Below are positions 55,702-64,000 of a DNA stretch of 64,000 bases, in pieces. Origin of the DNA: Nocardia mexicana NBRC 108244 (GTDB lineage Bacteria > Actinomycetota > Actinomycetes > Mycobacteriales > Mycobacteriaceae); NCBI RefSeq assembly GCF_001613165.1, contig NZ_BDBV01000006.1, forward strand, positions 124,001 through 188,000, given 5' to 3'. Both the position numbers and the translations under genes were made by a program. The notes below the pieces were generated by a model. The model searched no databases. It was not told the origin of the DNA and saw only the letters and a program-made list of their open reading frames with translations. The first letter of the stretch is position 1, and the number at the start of each line of letters is the position of its first letter.

Positions 55702-56202
55702 ATGGGAGTTAATCAACGCGCGCAGATCGTGATGTCCGACGCGGAGATCACCGGATTCCTCGAGCACAGCCGCGTCGCCACGCTGGCCACGCTCGGCAAG
55801 ACGGGCCTGCCGCACCTGACCGCCATGTGGTACGGGCTGGTGGACGGCGAGATCTGGTTCGAGACCAAGCTCAAGTCGCAGAAGGCGGTCAACATCCGCC
55901 GCGATCCGCGGGTGACGGTGCTGGTGGAGGCCGGCGACACCTACGACCAGCTGCGCGGGCTCTCGATCGAGGGCCGCGCGGAGATCGTCGAGGACCCGGA
56001 CGCCCTGTTCAAGGTAGGAATCAGCGTCTGGGAGCGCTACACGGGCCCGTACAGCGAAGACCTCCGCCCGATGGTCGAGGCGATGCTGAACAAGCGAGTA
56101 GCGGTCCGCGTAGTCCCCGAACGCACCCGCAGCTGGGACCACCGCAAACTGGGCCTCCCCGAGATGCCCCTCGGCGGCAGCACCTGGCCCCCGCAGAACT
56201 AG
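55702..56202 (+). CDS. PPOX-class (F420-type) flavin/deazaflavin oxidoreductase
   Basis: The 166-residue protein has the split-barrel pattern MSDAEITGFLEHSRVATLATLGKTGLPHLTAMWYGLVDGEIWFETKLKSQKAVNIRRDPRVTVLVEAGDTYDQLRGLSIEGRAEIVED. It matches the position and size of mycobacterial Rv2991, a pyridoxamine-oxidase-like protein of the F420-binding branch. The substrate is unknown. It lies between the IclR gene and the tRNA-Glu/gltX block. Confidence 0.9.
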   Translation: MGVNQRAQIVMSDAEITGFLEHSRVATLATLGKTGLPHLTAMWYGLVDGEIWFETKLKSQKAVNIRRDPRVTVLVEAGDTYDQLRGLSIEGRAEIVEDPDALFKVGISVWERYTGPYSEDLRPMVEAMLNKRVAVRVVPERTRSWDHRKLGLPEMPLGGSTWPPQN

Positions 56203-56210
56203 GCATGAAA

Positions 56211-56240
56211 AAACCCTCCAGCTGGTGAGCTGGAGGGTTT
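56211..56240. terminator. Bidirectional terminator hairpin
   Basis: AAACCCTCCAGCT (56211-56223) and AGCTGGAGGGTTT (56228-56240) form a perfect 13-bp stem with loop GGTG. The A-run on the left and T-run on the right give a U-tract in both directions. It can end transcription of the PPOX gene (plus) and of tRNA-Glu (minus). Confidence 0.92.
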
Positions 56241-56243
56241 CAG

Positions 56244-56316
56244 TAGCCCCGACGGGATTTGAACCCGCGCTACCGCCTTGAGAGGGCGGCGTCCTAGGCC
56301 GCTAGACGACGGGGCC
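56244..56316 (-). tRNA. tRNA-Glu (anticodon CTC)
   Basis: Read on the minus strand the gene folds as a 73-nt cloverleaf. It has acceptor GGCCCCG, D arm GTCTAGCGGCCTAGGAC, anticodon arm CCGCCCTCTCAAGGCGG with anticodon CTC, and T arm GCGGGTTCAAATCCCGT. CCA is not encoded. It lies just downstream of tRNA-Gln and gltX on the same strand. Confidence 0.95.
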
Positions 56317-56451
56317 AGGAAGGATGTTCTCCGGGATCGGAGGTCTCCCGCTAGAGGAGGCTCGGCCAGCTTAACCGGCCGGAACCCCGGCGATCAAATC
56401 GCCAGGAGGTTGACCGCTCGACCGCGAACCGAGGCGGATCAACACTCTCCG

Positions 56452-56523
56452 CTGGGGTACCAGGACTCGAACCTAGAATGGCTGAACCAGAATCAGCTGT
56501 GTTGCCAATTACACCATACCCCA
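56452..56523 (-). tRNA. tRNA-Gln (anticodon CTG)
   Basis: The 72-nt minus-strand cloverleaf starts with acceptor TGGGGTA paired to TACCCCA with discriminator G. The anticodon loop TTCTGGT carries CTG, and the T arm contains GGTTCGAGTCC. CCA is not encoded. It is separated from tRNA-Glu by 135 bases. Confidence 0.95.
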
Positions 56524-56726
56524 ATGACCTGGGCTTTCGACCTCCGCCCCGTCGGGCCGAGGGCCTCGTTCCGGGCCGAGAGAAAGATTACCAAACCCTG
56601 CCCTGAAAACTACAAATCGGCTGGTCAGAGCGGGGTTCTCGAGTCGAATTACATAGTTCGAAGCCGACGGCGGGTCACCCGGACGTGACGTTCGGCCGGG
56701 CGAGCGTCACGTCCGGGTGGCCAGGC
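56524..56726 (-). promoter_or_regulatory. Probable tRNA promoter region
   Basis: This gap between gltX and tRNA-Gln should hold the tRNA promoter on the minus strand. TAATCT (minus strand, at 56585-56590) is a good -10 candidate about 60 bases before tRNA-Gln, with TTGTAG upstream as a poor -35. The segment is AT-richer than its neighbours. No gene is supported. Confidence 0.4.
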
Positions 56727-58187
56727 TCAGGCGGTCTCGACCGCCCGCAGGCGCTGCATCGTCGACTCCCGCCCCAGCAACTCCAGCGACTCGTACAGCG
56801 GCGGGCTGATGTGCGAACCGGTGACCGCGACCCGAACCGGCGCGAAGGCCTTGCGCGGTTTGAGGCCCAGATCGTCCACCAGCGCCGTTTTCAGCGCATT
56901 CTCCAGCGTGGCCGCCGTCCACTCGGAAACACCCTCGAGCGCGGCAATGGCGGCCTGCAACACCGGTGCGGCATCGGGCCCGAGGTTCTTTTGCGCCGCG
57001 GCGGGATCGACAGCGAACTCCTGCGACGGCACGAACAGGAACTTCAGCAGATCCCAGGCGTCGCCGAGCACGACGATCCGGGTCTGCACCAACTCGGCCG
57101 CCGTTGCGAAAAGGGTCTCGTCCACTTCGGCGCCGATGTTGTTGTGCGCCGTCAGGTACTCGCGCAGCCGGTGGGCGAAATCACCCGGAGCCAGCAAACG
57201 AATGTGCTCGGCGTTGATCGCGTCCGCCTTCTTCTGATCGAAGCGGGCCGGATTCGAATTTACTTTCGATATGTCGAACGCCTCGACCATCTCGGTCATC
57301 GAGAAGACGTCGCGGTCGTCGGTGAGACTCCAACCGAGCAAAGCCAGGTAATTCAGCAAACCCTCCGGGATGAATCCGCGGTCGCGATGGACGAACAGAT
57401 TCGACTCGGGATCGCGCTTGGACAACTTCTTGTTGCCCTGGCCCATCACGAACGGCAGATGTCCGAACTGCGGGGTGAACTCCGCCACACCGATCCGCTG
57501 CAATGCCTCATACAACGCAATCTGCCGCGGAGTGGACGAGAGGAGATCTTCTCCACGCAACACATGGGTGATCTTCATCAGCGCGTCGTCGAGCGGATTC
57601 ACCAGCGTGTACAGCGGATCACCGGTTCCCCGGGTCAGCGCGAAATCGGGTACCGACCCCACCTTGAACGTGGTCTCGCCGCGCACCAGATCGTGCCACG
57701 TGATGTCGTGGCCGGGCATGCGCAGCCGGACCACCGCCGGGCGGCCCTCGGCCTTGTAGGCGGCGATCTGCTCCGCCGTCAGGTCGCGGTCGAAGTTGTC
57801 GTAGCCCAGTTTCGGATCGCGTCCGGCCGCCCGGTGCCGCGCCTCCACTTCGTCTGGGGTGGAGAAGGATTCGTAGGCCTCCCCCGCCTCCAGCAAACGC
57901 CGCACCACATCGAAATGGAGGTCTCGCCGCTGCGACTGCCGGTACGGTTCGTAGGGCCCGCCGACCTCCGGCCCCTCGTCCCAGGTGAGCCCGAGCCACC
58001 GCAGTGCGTCCAGCAGCGCGCCGTAGGATTCCTCGGAATCGCGTGCGGCGTCGGTATCTTCGATGCGGAACACGAAGGTGCCGCCGTGGTGGCGGGCGTA
58101 CGCCCAGTTGAACAGCGCGGTCCGGATGAGGCCGACATGCGGCGTGCCGGTCGGTGACGGGCAGAAACGGACCCGTACGTCAGACAT
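56727..58187 (-). CDS. gltX: Glutamyl-tRNA synthetase
   Basis: GltX charges tRNA-Glu and, where GlnRS is absent, tRNA-Gln (later amidated by GatCAB). The 486-residue class I synthetase shows [28 protein letters not shown] (HIGH-like), [12 protein letters not shown], and the KMSKS-like [12 protein letters not shown]. It is encoded immediately upstream of tRNA-Gln and tRNA-Glu on the same strand. The ATG at 58187 lies 14 bases after the FAH-gene stop. Confidence 0.97.
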   Translation of the reverse strand: MSDVRVRFCPSPTGTPHVGLIRTALFNWAYARHHGGTFVFRIEDTDAARDSEESYGALLDALRWLGLTWDEGPEVGGPYEPYRQSQRRDLHFDVVRRLLEAGEAYESFSTPDEVEARHRAAGRDPKLGYDNFDRDLTAEQIAAYKAEGRPAVVRLRMPGHDITWHDLVRGETTFKVGSVPDFALTRGTGDPLYTLVNPLDDALMKITHVLRGEDLLSSTPRQIALYEALQRIGVAEFTPQFGHLPFVMGQGNKKLSKRDPESNLFVHRDRGFIPEGLLNYLALLGWSLTDDRDVFSMTEMVEAFDISKVNSNPARFDQKKADAINAEHIRLLAPGDFAHRLREYLTAHNNIGAEVDETLFATAAELVQTRIVVLGDAWDLLKFLFVPSQEFAVDPAAAQKNLGPDAAPVLQAAIAALEGVSEWTAATLENALKTALVDDLGLKPRKAFAPVRVAVTGSHISPPLYESLELLGRESTMQRLRAVETA

Positions 58188-58201
58188 GTTCCTTCTCTCG
58201 A

Positions 58202-58975
58202 TCAGCGTTTGGCGGCAACGGGATTGGTGAGGGTGCCGATGCCCTCGACCGTCACGGAGACGGATTGCCCATCCTTCATCGGTCCCACACCTTCCGGTGT
58301 GCCGGTGAGGATTACGTCACCCGGCAGCAGCGTCATCACCGTGGTGACCCATTCGATCAGCTTCGGAATATCGTGCAGCAGAAGCGAAGTCCGGCTGCGC
58401 TGACGGACCTCGCCGTCGAGCTCGGTGGTGATCTCCAGATCGGCCGGGTCCAGCGCGGTCTCGATCCAGGGCCCCAGCGGGCAGAAGGTGTCGTAGCCCT
58501 TGCCGCGGGTCCACTGGCCGTCGTGGCGCTGCTGATCGCGGGCGGTGACGTCGTTGGCCGCGGTGTAGCCCAGGATCACGTCCCGGGCCCGGGCGGCGGG
58601 CACGTCCTTGCAGGGGCGGCCGATCACGATGGCCAGTTCGCCCTCGTAGTCGACCTGGGACGAGCTGGGCGGCAGCACAATTGGCACATTGGGCCCGACG
58701 ATGGCGGTGTTCGGCTTGAGGAAGATCACCGGATCCTCCGGCGCCTCGCCGCCCATCTCCTGCGCGTGCGCGGCGTAGTTCTTGCCGACGCACACCACCT
58801 TGCTGGCGAGGATCGGGGCCAGCAGCCGCACATCGGGCAGCGGCCAGCTGCGGCCGGTGAACGTGGGGGTACCGAACGGGTGTTCGGCGATTTCCCGGGC
58901 CACTTCGCCGGAGCTCGATTCCTCGATGCTGACGAACGCGACTCCATCGGGACTGGCAACTCGACCTAGGCGCAT
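58202..58975 (-). CDS. Fumarylacetoacetate hydrolase family protein
   Basis: The 257-residue protein from ATG 58975 ([20 protein letters not shown]) has the FAH catalytic fold: [76 protein letters not shown] and [16 protein letters not shown], with the metal-binding acidic residues. Members are acylpyruvases, oxaloacetate decarboxylases or hydratases; the substrate is not clear. The same order with gltX occurs in mycobacteria (Rv2993c-Rv2992c). Confidence 0.94.
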   Translation of the reverse strand: MRLGRVASPDGVAFVSIEESSSGEVAREIAEHPFGTPTFTGRSWPLPDVRLLAPILASKVVCVGKNYAAHAQEMGGEAPEDPVIFLKPNTAIVGPNVPIVLPPSSSQVDYEGELAIVIGRPCKDVPAARARDVILGYTAANDVTARDQQRHDGQWTRGKGYDTFCPLGPWIETALDPADLEITTELDGEVRQRSRTSLLLHDIPKLIEWVTTVMTLLPGDVILTGTPEGVGPMKDGQSVSVTVEGIGTLTNPVAAKR

Positions 58976-59150
58976 GGCTCGACAGTCTATCCATCTGGTG
59001 GTATGCGCCCGACCGGGTGGTCTGCAGTGAGGGCGGAAAACCACCGGTACGTGGCGGGGTGCGCGAGTTCGGCTCGAGCACAGCGTGTACCGTGAGGGCG
59101 AGTTCACAGAGTAAGACTCTGTTCCCAATATATGAGATTGAGGTGAGGAT

Positions 59151-60341
59151 GTGTCCACCGTGACTCCCATGCACGCCACCCGCCGGTGGGTCATGCTCGC
59201 CCTCGGCGTGTTCGCGCAGAGCTCGAGCGCGGTCATCGTGCACGGCACACCGTTCCTGCTGCCCGCCCTGACCGACCGCGGAATGCCTTTGGCGACAGCG
59301 GGTCTGCTGGTCGCGATGCCGACGGTCGGCCTGGTGTGCACGCTGATCGCGTGGGGCTACGCGGTGGACCGGATCGGCGAGCGCGCCGTCCTGGTGGCGG
59401 GCCCGCTGGTGATGTTCGCGGCCGGCGCGGCCGCGGCGTTCGTCACCGATTACGTCCTGCTGGGTGTGCTGTTGTTCCTGGCGGGATTGGGCGCGGGCTC
59501 CACCAACGGCGCCAGCGGCCGGGTGATCGTCGGCTGGTTCCCGCCGGATCAGCGCGGGCTGGCCATGGGAATACGGCAGTCCGCACAACCGCTGGGCGTG
59601 GGGATCGCCGCGCTGACGATCCCGACCATCGCTGCGGCGCACGGGTTTTCCACCGCGATCCTGGTTCCGGCTGTGATGGCGGGGCTGGCCGCCGTCGGGT
59701 GCGGCATCGGGATCATCGATCCGCCGCGCCCCGCGGTGTCGGCCGACTCCCGCCCGGCCAATCCGTATCGCGGCGACCGCACGCTGTGGCGAATCCACGG
59801 GGTGTCGGTGCTGCTGGTGATCCCGCAGGCCACGGTGTGGACCTTCGCGCTGCTGTGGCTGCACCGCGATGTCGGGCTGTCGCTGGCGGTGGCCGGGGTT
59901 CTGGTCACCGGCACCCAGCTCCTGGGCGCCGCGGGCCGCATCGGCGCCGGCTTCTGGTCGGACCGGGTCGGCAGCCGCCTGCGCCCGCTGCGCACGGTGG
60001 CCGTCGCGGCCGCGATCTCCATGTGCGCCTTGGCCGTTGCCTCCTGGCTGCACTGGTGGTGGGCCGCCATACCCATCCTGGTCGCCGCCTCGGTCATCAC
60101 CGTCGCCGACAACGGACTGGCCTTCACCGCCGTCGCCGAGATCGCCGGACCCTATTGGAGCGGAAGAGGTCTGGGCATCCAGAACACCGGCCAGAACCTG
60201 GCCTCCGCCGCCATCGCCCCACTCTTCGGCGCCTTGATCACCGCCTCCGGCTTCCCCGCCACCTATCTCGTAGCCGCGGTAATCGCCACCGCCGCAATCC
60301 CCTTGGTCCCCCTCCCCCGCCACATCAAGCCCGCCCCCTGA
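59151..60341 (+). CDS. Major facilitator superfamily transporter
   Basis: The 396-residue protein has twelve hydrophobic segments with an MFS loop 2-3 type motif (GYAVDRIGERAVLVAGPLVM) and GRVIVGWFPPDQRGLAMGIRQSAQPLGVGIAALTIP in helices 4-5, like the cyanate/NNP-type MFS group. The start is GTG at 59151; ATG at 59169 is an alternative. It is divergent from the FAH gene, as in mycobacteria (Rv2994). The substrate is unknown. Confidence 0.9.
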   Translation: MSTVTPMHATRRWVMLALGVFAQSSSAVIVHGTPFLLPALTDRGMPLATAGLLVAMPTVGLVCTLIAWGYAVDRIGERAVLVAGPLVMFAAGAAAAFVTDYVLLGVLLFLAGLGAGSTNGASGRVIVGWFPPDQRGLAMGIRQSAQPLGVGIAALTIPTIAAAHGFSTAILVPAVMAGLAAVGCGIGIIDPPRPAVSADSRPANPYRGDRTLWRIHGVSVLLVIPQATVWTFALLWLHRDVGLSLAVAGVLVTGTQLLGAAGRIGAGFWSDRVGSRLRPLRTVAVAAAISMCALAVASWLHWWWAAIPILVAASVITVADNGLAFTAVAEIAGPYWSGRGLGIQNTGQNLASAAIAPLFGALITASGFPATYLVAAVIATAAIPLVPLPRHIKPAP

Positions 60342-60391
60342 CAACCCCGGAGTCACACCAGCTCTCGACGCGCCAGTCACCCGTCTCCGCG

Positions 60392-60430
60392 CCCTCTATG
60401 GGGCCTGCACAGTGCAGGTCCCGTAGAGGG
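60392..60430. terminator. Long near-perfect palindrome between convergent genes
   Basis: CCCTCTATGGGGCCTGCAC (60392-60410) faces GTGCAGGTCCCGTAGAGGG (60412-60430) with two mismatches and a one-base centre. It lies 51 bases after the MFS stop and 91 bases from the Uma2 stop. It probably works as a terminator; a protein-binding palindrome is an alternative. Confidence 0.65.
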
Positions 60431-60520
60431 TACGTCGAACCACTGCACCGCAGGATCACTCATGGCCCCGAGTTCGATCGGACCGACACCGAGGTTCGGC
60501 GCGGGCCGCCGCCACCAAGT

Positions 60521-61123
60521 TCAGAACTCCAGCAGCGCACCAGGATCGAACGTGACCCGGAACGTCTTGTCGGCCTCGACGTCCGCGGCGAATTCGGTGC
60601 CCTCCGCAACGACTGGTTGCCAGTCGTAGTCCCCGCCGTTCAGAACGGCACGATGAATCCGGGTGGCCGATTGGTGTTCGATCAGCCAGTACTGCGGAAT
60701 GCCAAGCGCTGCATACTCTCTGACCTTACGCACACGATCCGTACGCTCACTCGCGCTGCCTGGGGAGATGACTTCGACTACCAGCAGCAGTTCGGCGCCC
60801 GGGATGAGCTTCGGCGACTCATCGATAATGGCCGCGCGCGCGACGTCCTTGGGAATAACGAATACGTCCGGTTTACGAACGCCTGAGGGGGTGCTGACCT
60901 CCCACTCACCCCCATCGCACACGAAGACATCCGTGTCCGAGGCCGCAGAACGAAGAATCCCGGCGAGCGACCAGCCGATGTAGTTGTGCCGGGCCCCCGC
61001 CGCCATCTCGATCAACCACCCGTCCTCGAGTTCGTAGCCCTTGCCGTCCTCCGGAAGATCGTGCAGATCGAGGACAGTGTACGGGCCGAAGCCAGCGGCA
61101 CAGGGCAGGTTCTCCGCTGTCAT
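60521..61123 (-). CDS. Uma2 family (DUF820) restriction-endonuclease-like protein
   Basis: The 200-residue protein has the Uma2 pattern: YTVLDLHDLPEDGKGYELEDGWLIEMAAGARHNYIGWSLAGIL, KPDVFVIPKDV and ELLLVVEVISPGSASERTDRVRKVREYAALGIPQYWLIEHQ, giving the PD-(D/E)xK catalytic set. Such genes are numerous in some actinobacteria and their role is unknown. This one interrupts the MFS-leuB order I recall from M. tuberculosis, so it is probably an insertion in this lineage. Confidence 0.88.
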   Translation of the reverse strand: MTAENLPCAAGFGPYTVLDLHDLPEDGKGYELEDGWLIEMAAGARHNYIGWSLAGILRSAASDTDVFVCDGGEWEVSTPSGVRKPDVFVIPKDVARAAIIDESPKLIPGAELLLVVEVISPGSASERTDRVRKVREYAALGIPQYWLIEHQSATRIHRAVLNGGDYDWQPVVAEGTEFAADVEADKTFRVTFDPGALLEF

Positions 61124-61146
61124 GCTGCCTCCAGTTGCTAGCGCTC

Positions 61147-61183
61147 AGATGATGATGACGGCATCCAGATGATGACGGCATCC
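61147..61183. repeat. Short tandem repeat upstream of the Uma2 gene
   Basis: AGATGATGATGACGGCATCC (61147-61166) is followed directly by AGATGATGACGGCATCC (61167-61183), two copies differing by one GAT triplet. It sits about 24 bases upstream of the Uma2 ATG, in its probable promoter. Confidence 0.8.
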
Positions 61184-61248
61184 GGGTGTGTCCTCATGCT
61201 ATAGCGCCTGGCGAGAAGAGTCCGAGAAGAACCCGTTGGAAGCGGATC

Positions 61249-62256
61249 TCAGACGGCGGCGGCGATGCGGTCGCCGATCTCGACGGTGGAGGCGGGGCCG
61301 GTGCGGGAGGCGAGGTCCTTGGCTACGGCGGATTCGATGCGGGTGGCTTCGTCGGTCTTGCCGAGGTGGTTGAGCAGCATCGAGACCGAGAGGATGGCGG
61401 CGGTGGGGTCGGCCTTGGACTGGCCCGCGATGTCGGGGGCGCTGCCGTGCACCGGCTCGAACATGCTCGGGTTGGTGCCCGAGGCGTCGATGTTGCCGGA
61501 GGCGGCGAGGCCGATGCCGCCCGAGACGGCGGCCGCCAGGTCGGTGATGATGTCGCCGAACAGGTTGTCGGTGACGATCACGTCGAAGCGGCCCGGATCG
61601 GTGACCATGTGGATGGTCGCGGCATCGATGTGCTGGTAGGCGATCTCGACATCGGGGAATTCCGTGCCGACCTCGTTCACGGTGCGCTGCCACAGCGAGC
61701 CCGCGAAGCTGAGCACGTTCGTCTTGTGCACCAAGGTGAGGTGCTTGCGCCGATGCTGCGCCTTGTCGAACGCGTAGCGCACCACGCGCTCGATGCCGAA
61801 GCGGGTATTGGTGCTGACCTCGGTGGCGACCTCGTGCGGCGTCTCCACGCGGATGGCGCCGCCGGTGCCGGTGTAGGGGCCCTCGGTGCCCTCGCGCACC
61901 ACCACGAAGTCGATGTCCGGATTGCCCGACAGCGGGCTGGTCACGCCGGGGAACAGCTTGGAGGGGCGCAGGTTCACGTGATGGTCGAGCGCAAAACGCG
62001 TGTGCAGCAACAGACCTCGCTCCAGCAGGCCGCTCGGCACCGACGGGTCACCGATCGCGCCCAACAGGATGGCGTCGTGCTGCTTCAGCTCGGGCAGCAC
62101 CGAATCCGGCAGCACCTCTCCCGTGGCGTGGTAGCGCTTGGCGCCGAGGTCGTACTGGGTCTTCTCGACCCCGGGCACGACCACGTCGAGCACCTTCAGC
62201 GCCTCGGCGATGACCTCGGGCCCGATCCCGTCACCGGGGATGACAGCCAGCTTCAT
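61249..62256 (-). CDS. leuB: 3-isopropylmalate dehydrogenase
   Basis: LeuB oxidatively decarboxylates 3-isopropylmalate, the third step of leucine synthesis. ATG at 62256 ([24 protein letters not shown]) gives 335 residues. Motifs are [29 protein letters not shown] and the metal/substrate block [32 protein letters not shown], plus [12 protein letters not shown]. The gene stands alone between serA and the Uma2 gene. Confidence 0.97.
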   Translation of the reverse strand: MKLAVIPGDGIGPEVIAEALKVLDVVVPGVEKTQYDLGAKRYHATGEVLPDSVLPELKQHDAILLGAIGDPSVPSGLLERGLLLHTRFALDHHVNLRPSKLFPGVTSPLSGNPDIDFVVVREGTEGPYTGTGGAIRVETPHEVATEVSTNTRFGIERVVRYAFDKAQHRRKHLTLVHKTNVLSFAGSLWQRTVNEVGTEFPDVEIAYQHIDAATIHMVTDPGRFDVIVTDNLFGDIITDLAAAVSGGIGLAASGNIDASGTNPSMFEPVHGSAPDIAGQSKADPTAAILSVSMLLNHLGKTDEATRIESAVAKDLASRTGPASTVEIGDRIAAAV

Positions 62257-62395
62257 ATGACAACGCTCCGTTCCTTCGGGCCTCGGCCAAGACGCTGGCC
62301 ACCCTATCCGGTCCCCGAAAACCACCCGCGACCAGGGCAAGTCCATCCCGCATACTGGAATCGATCGTTCCGGCGAGCAGTGTGCCTACCGTCAT

Positions 62396-62451
62396 TTCCG
62401 GCTGCTTTCGGCCGGAATCCACCGCGGACCCCGGCCAAAAGCGTGCCGGGG
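62396..62451. repeat. Short extragenic palindromes, copies 2 and 3
   Basis: Copy 2 has arms TTCCGGC (62396-62402) and GCCGGAA (62411-62417). Copy 3 has CCCCGGC (62429-62435) and GCCGGGG (62445-62451). Their loop cores read GGCCGAAAGC (minus strand) and GGCCAAAAGC (plus strand), close to the copies at 55583 and 62551. They lie between serA and leuB. Confidence 0.75.
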
Positions 62452-62470
62452 ATAGGGATTGAGGCGCGCT

Positions 62471-62528
62471 GGGAACGACAGGGCGCACCAGGAACGACAG
62501 GGCACACCGGGAACGACAGAGGCACGCC
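62471..62528. repeat. Three tandem GGAACGACAGG repeats
   Basis: Three units of 19-20 bp follow each other: GGGAACGACAGGGCGCACC (62471-62489), AGGAACGACAGGGCACACC (62490-62508) and GGGAACGACAGAGGCACGCC (62509-62528). They are noncoding and merge into the hairpin at 62519-62544. Confidence 0.8.
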
Positions 62529-62575
62529 GAGTCCGGCGTGCCTCATCGTCATTCCGGCATGCTCTTGGCCGGAAT
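62519..62575 (-). terminator. Two hairpins after serA, including palindrome copy 4
   Basis: GAGGCACGCCG (62519-62529) pairs with CGGCGTGCCTC (62534-62544), an 11-bp stem with loop AGTC. Next to it, ATTCCGGC (62551-62558) pairs with GCCGGAAT (62568-62575), the fourth copy of the GGCCAARAGC family; it reaches into the serA stop codon. Together they probably end serA transcription. Confidence 0.72.
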
Positions 62576-64000
62576 CAGCTCAGGTCGACCTGGGCGACCT
62601 TGGCGGCGCCGACAGCCTCGGCGATGGCGGTCTGGACATCGGCGGGGACCTCGCTGCTGATGCGCAGGACGACGGTGGCGCCTTCCTTGTCGACGTCCTG
62701 GCTCAGCTGGGCGGCGTGGATGTCGATCCCGGCCTCGCCGAGCTTGGTGCCGATCTTGCCCAGCGCGCCCGGCTTGTCGCCGTAGTTGAGCACCGCCAGG
62801 TTCAGGCCCTCGGCGCGCATGTCGTAGTTGCGGCCGTTGATGTTGACGATCTTCTGCACCTGCTGCGGCTCGGTCAGGGTGCCCGCGACATTGAGCGTGC
62901 GGCCGTCGCCGAACACCGCGCGCAGGTCGACCAGGCTGCGATGCGAGGGGCTCTCCGAGGCGGTGGTGACCGACGACTCGAGGCCGCGATCCTTGGCCAG
63001 CGACGGGGCGTTCACGAAGGTGACCGCATCCTCGATCAGTGCGGAGAAGACCCCGCGCAACGCCGAAAGCTCCAGCACCGCAACGTCTTCCGAAGACAGC
63101 TCGCCACGCACCTGAACCTCCAGGCTGACCGGGAGCTCGCTGGCGAGCGCACCGAGCAGGGCGCCCTGCTTGCGCACGATCTCCAGCCACGGGGCGACGA
63201 TCTCGTTCACGGCGCCGCCGGTCACATTGACCGCGCCGGGCACGAACTCACCGGCGAGGGCCAGCTGCACGGACTTGGCGACATCGGTGCCCGCGCGGTC
63301 CTGCGCCTCGGCGGTGGAGGCGCCCAGGTGCGGGGTCACGACGACCTGCGGCAGCTCGAACAGCGGGCTGTCGGTGCACGGCTCGGTCTCGAACACGTCG
63401 ATGCCCGCGGCGCGCACGTGGCCCGAGGTGATGGCGTCGGCGAGCGCCTGCTCGTCGATCAGGCCACCGCGGGCGGCGTTGACGATGACGACGCCCTTCT
63501 TGGTCTTGGCGATCGTCTCGGCGTTCAGCATGCCCTTGGTCTCGGGCGTCTTCGGCAGGTGGATGGAGATGAAGTCGGCGCGCTCGAGCACCTCGTCCAG
63601 GCTCAGCAGCTCGATGCCCAGCTGGGCGGCGCGGGCCGGGGACGTGTAGGGGTCGTACGCGACGATCTTGGTCTCGAACGCGGCCAGGCGCTGGGCGAAC
63701 AGCTGGCCGATGCGACCCAGGCCGATCACACCGACGGTCTTGCCGAAGATCTCGACACCGTTGAACTTGCTGCGCTTCCAGGTGTGTTCGCGCAGGGTGG
63801 CGTCGGCGGCCGGGATCTGGCGGGCGGCGGACAGCAGCAGCGTGACGGCGTGCTCGGCGGCGGTGTGGATGTTGGAGGTCGGCGCGTTGACGACCATGAC
63901 ACCGCGCTCGGTGGCCGCGGGCACGTCGACATTGTCGAGGCCGACGCCGGCGCGGGCGACGATCTTCAGGTTCTTACCGGCGTCGAGGACATCCGCGTCG
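62575..64000 (-). CDS. serA: D-3-phosphoglycerate dehydrogenase, 3' part (runs off window)
   Basis: SerA oxidises 3-phosphoglycerate in serine synthesis. About 474 C-terminal residues are present; the start lies outside the window. Visible are ARAGVGLDNVD, the NAD motif VGVIGLGRIGQLFAQRLA, the catalytic Arg/Glu region (NAARGGLIDEQAL), PHLGASTAEAQDRAGTDVA, an intervening domain (about 150 residues, typical of the long mycobacterial form) and a C-terminal ACT domain (NYGDKPGALGKIGTKLGEAGIDIHAAQL) expected to bind serine. Confidence 0.97.
   Translation of the reverse strand, partial: DADVLDAGKNLKIVARAGVGLDNVDVPAATERGVMVVNAPTSNIHTAAEHAVTLLLSAARQIPAADATLREHTWKRSKFNGVEIFGKTVGVIGLGRIGQLFAQRLAAFETKIVAYDPYTSPARAAQLGIELLSLDEVLERADFISIHLPKTPETKGMLNAETIAKTKKGVVIVNAARGGLIDEQALADAITSGHVRAAGIDVFETEPCTDSPLFELPQVVVTPHLGASTAEAQDRAGTDVAKSVQLALAGEFVPGAVNVTGGAVNEIVAPWLEIVRKQGALLGALASELPVSLEVQVRGELSSEDVAVLELSALRGVFSALIEDAVTFVNAPSLAKDRGLESSVTTASESPSHRSLVDLRAVFGDGRTLNVAGTLTEPQQVQKIVNINGRNYDMRAEGLNLAVLNYGDKPGALGKIGTKLGEAGIDIHAAQLSQDVDKEGATVVLRISSEVPADVQTAIAEAVGAAKVAQVDLS

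Noticed and set aside
56317..56451. Further tRNA or small gene between the two tRNAs
   Set aside because: No third cloverleaf or supported frame could be found in the 135 bases.

Overview
The window is a high-GC actinobacterial chromosome segment, most likely from Nocardia or a close relative in the Mycobacteriales. Three things point there: GTG/TTG starts and heavy G/C third positions throughout; lineage-typical genes (SepIVA-type DivIVA protein, F420 pathway FbiD, an F420-type PPOX flavoprotein, HupB with a Lys/Ala tail, a MutT1-type Nudix-phosphatase fusion); and gene order. The order recG, DAK2 protein, rpmB, ung, thiL, DUF3515, ddl, gpsA, fbiD, ppk, mutT1, hupB, leuD, leuC, IclR regulator, F420-type oxidoreductase, gltX, FAH protein, MFS, leuB, serA closely follows, from memory, the Mycobacterium tuberculosis Rv2973c-Rv2996c region. 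The mutM-rnc-rpmF-yceD-sepIVA block and the coaD, rsmD, pyc genes also match M. tuberculosis neighbourhoods. No insertion sequence, prophage or CRISPR array was found. Genus and synteny are inferences; no search was run.

Layout. 1-6.6 kb: high-affinity potassium uptake, kdpFAB (minus) divergent from kdpDE (plus), with a tiny membrane ORF leading each arm. 6.7-10 kb: OsmC protein, acylphosphatase, then a three-gene cassette of a YgiB-like membrane protein, a glutathionylspermidine-synthetase-like ATP-grasp enzyme and a DUF350 membrane protein. 10-15 kb (minus): PHP protein, dihydrofolate-reductase-fold protein, mutM, rnc, rpmF, yceD, sepIVA. 15.3-20.6 kb: GtrA-like protein, an orphan AbiEi/Vsr-like gene flanked by palindromic elements, coaD, a redox flavoprotein divergent from its probable regulator, rsmD. 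20.8-27 kb: pyruvate carboxylase and a cobalamin riboswitch controlling metE. 27-32.5 kb: methylcitrate cycle prpDBC with divergent PrpR; a small DUF1737 gene lies on the opposite strand between prpD and prpB.

32.6-36.7 kb is an accessory stretch: DoxX protein with a MocR-type regulator, a secreted cupin, a zinc-ribbon protein and an EamA transporter. 36.8-51.8 kb holds DNA repair (recG, ung, mutT1), DAK2 kinase, rpmB, thiL, cell wall and lipid precursors (ddl, gpsA), fbiD and ppk. 51.8-64 kb holds hupB, leucine biosynthesis (leuD, leuC, leuB) with its IclR-type regulator, tRNA-Glu and tRNA-Gln beside gltX, an FAH hydrolase, an MFS transporter, an Uma2 nuclease-like gene and the truncated serA.

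Several modules have visible regulation: repeated TTTGCC half-sites between the flavoprotein and its XRE-cupin regulator; TTGCAA sites between prpD and prpR; a B12 riboswitch on metE; a dyad upstream of the IclR gene. Two families of intergenic palindromes recur: a nested 70-80 bp GCACCCC/GGGGTGC element (three copies within 5 kb) and a short GGCCAARAGC hairpin (four copies).

No wholly new system can be proven from sequence alone. The best candidates for follow-up are the YgiB-like/ATP-grasp/DUF350 cassette, the microproteins heading both kdp operons, and the AbiEi/Vsr-like gene between two copies of the nested palindrome.
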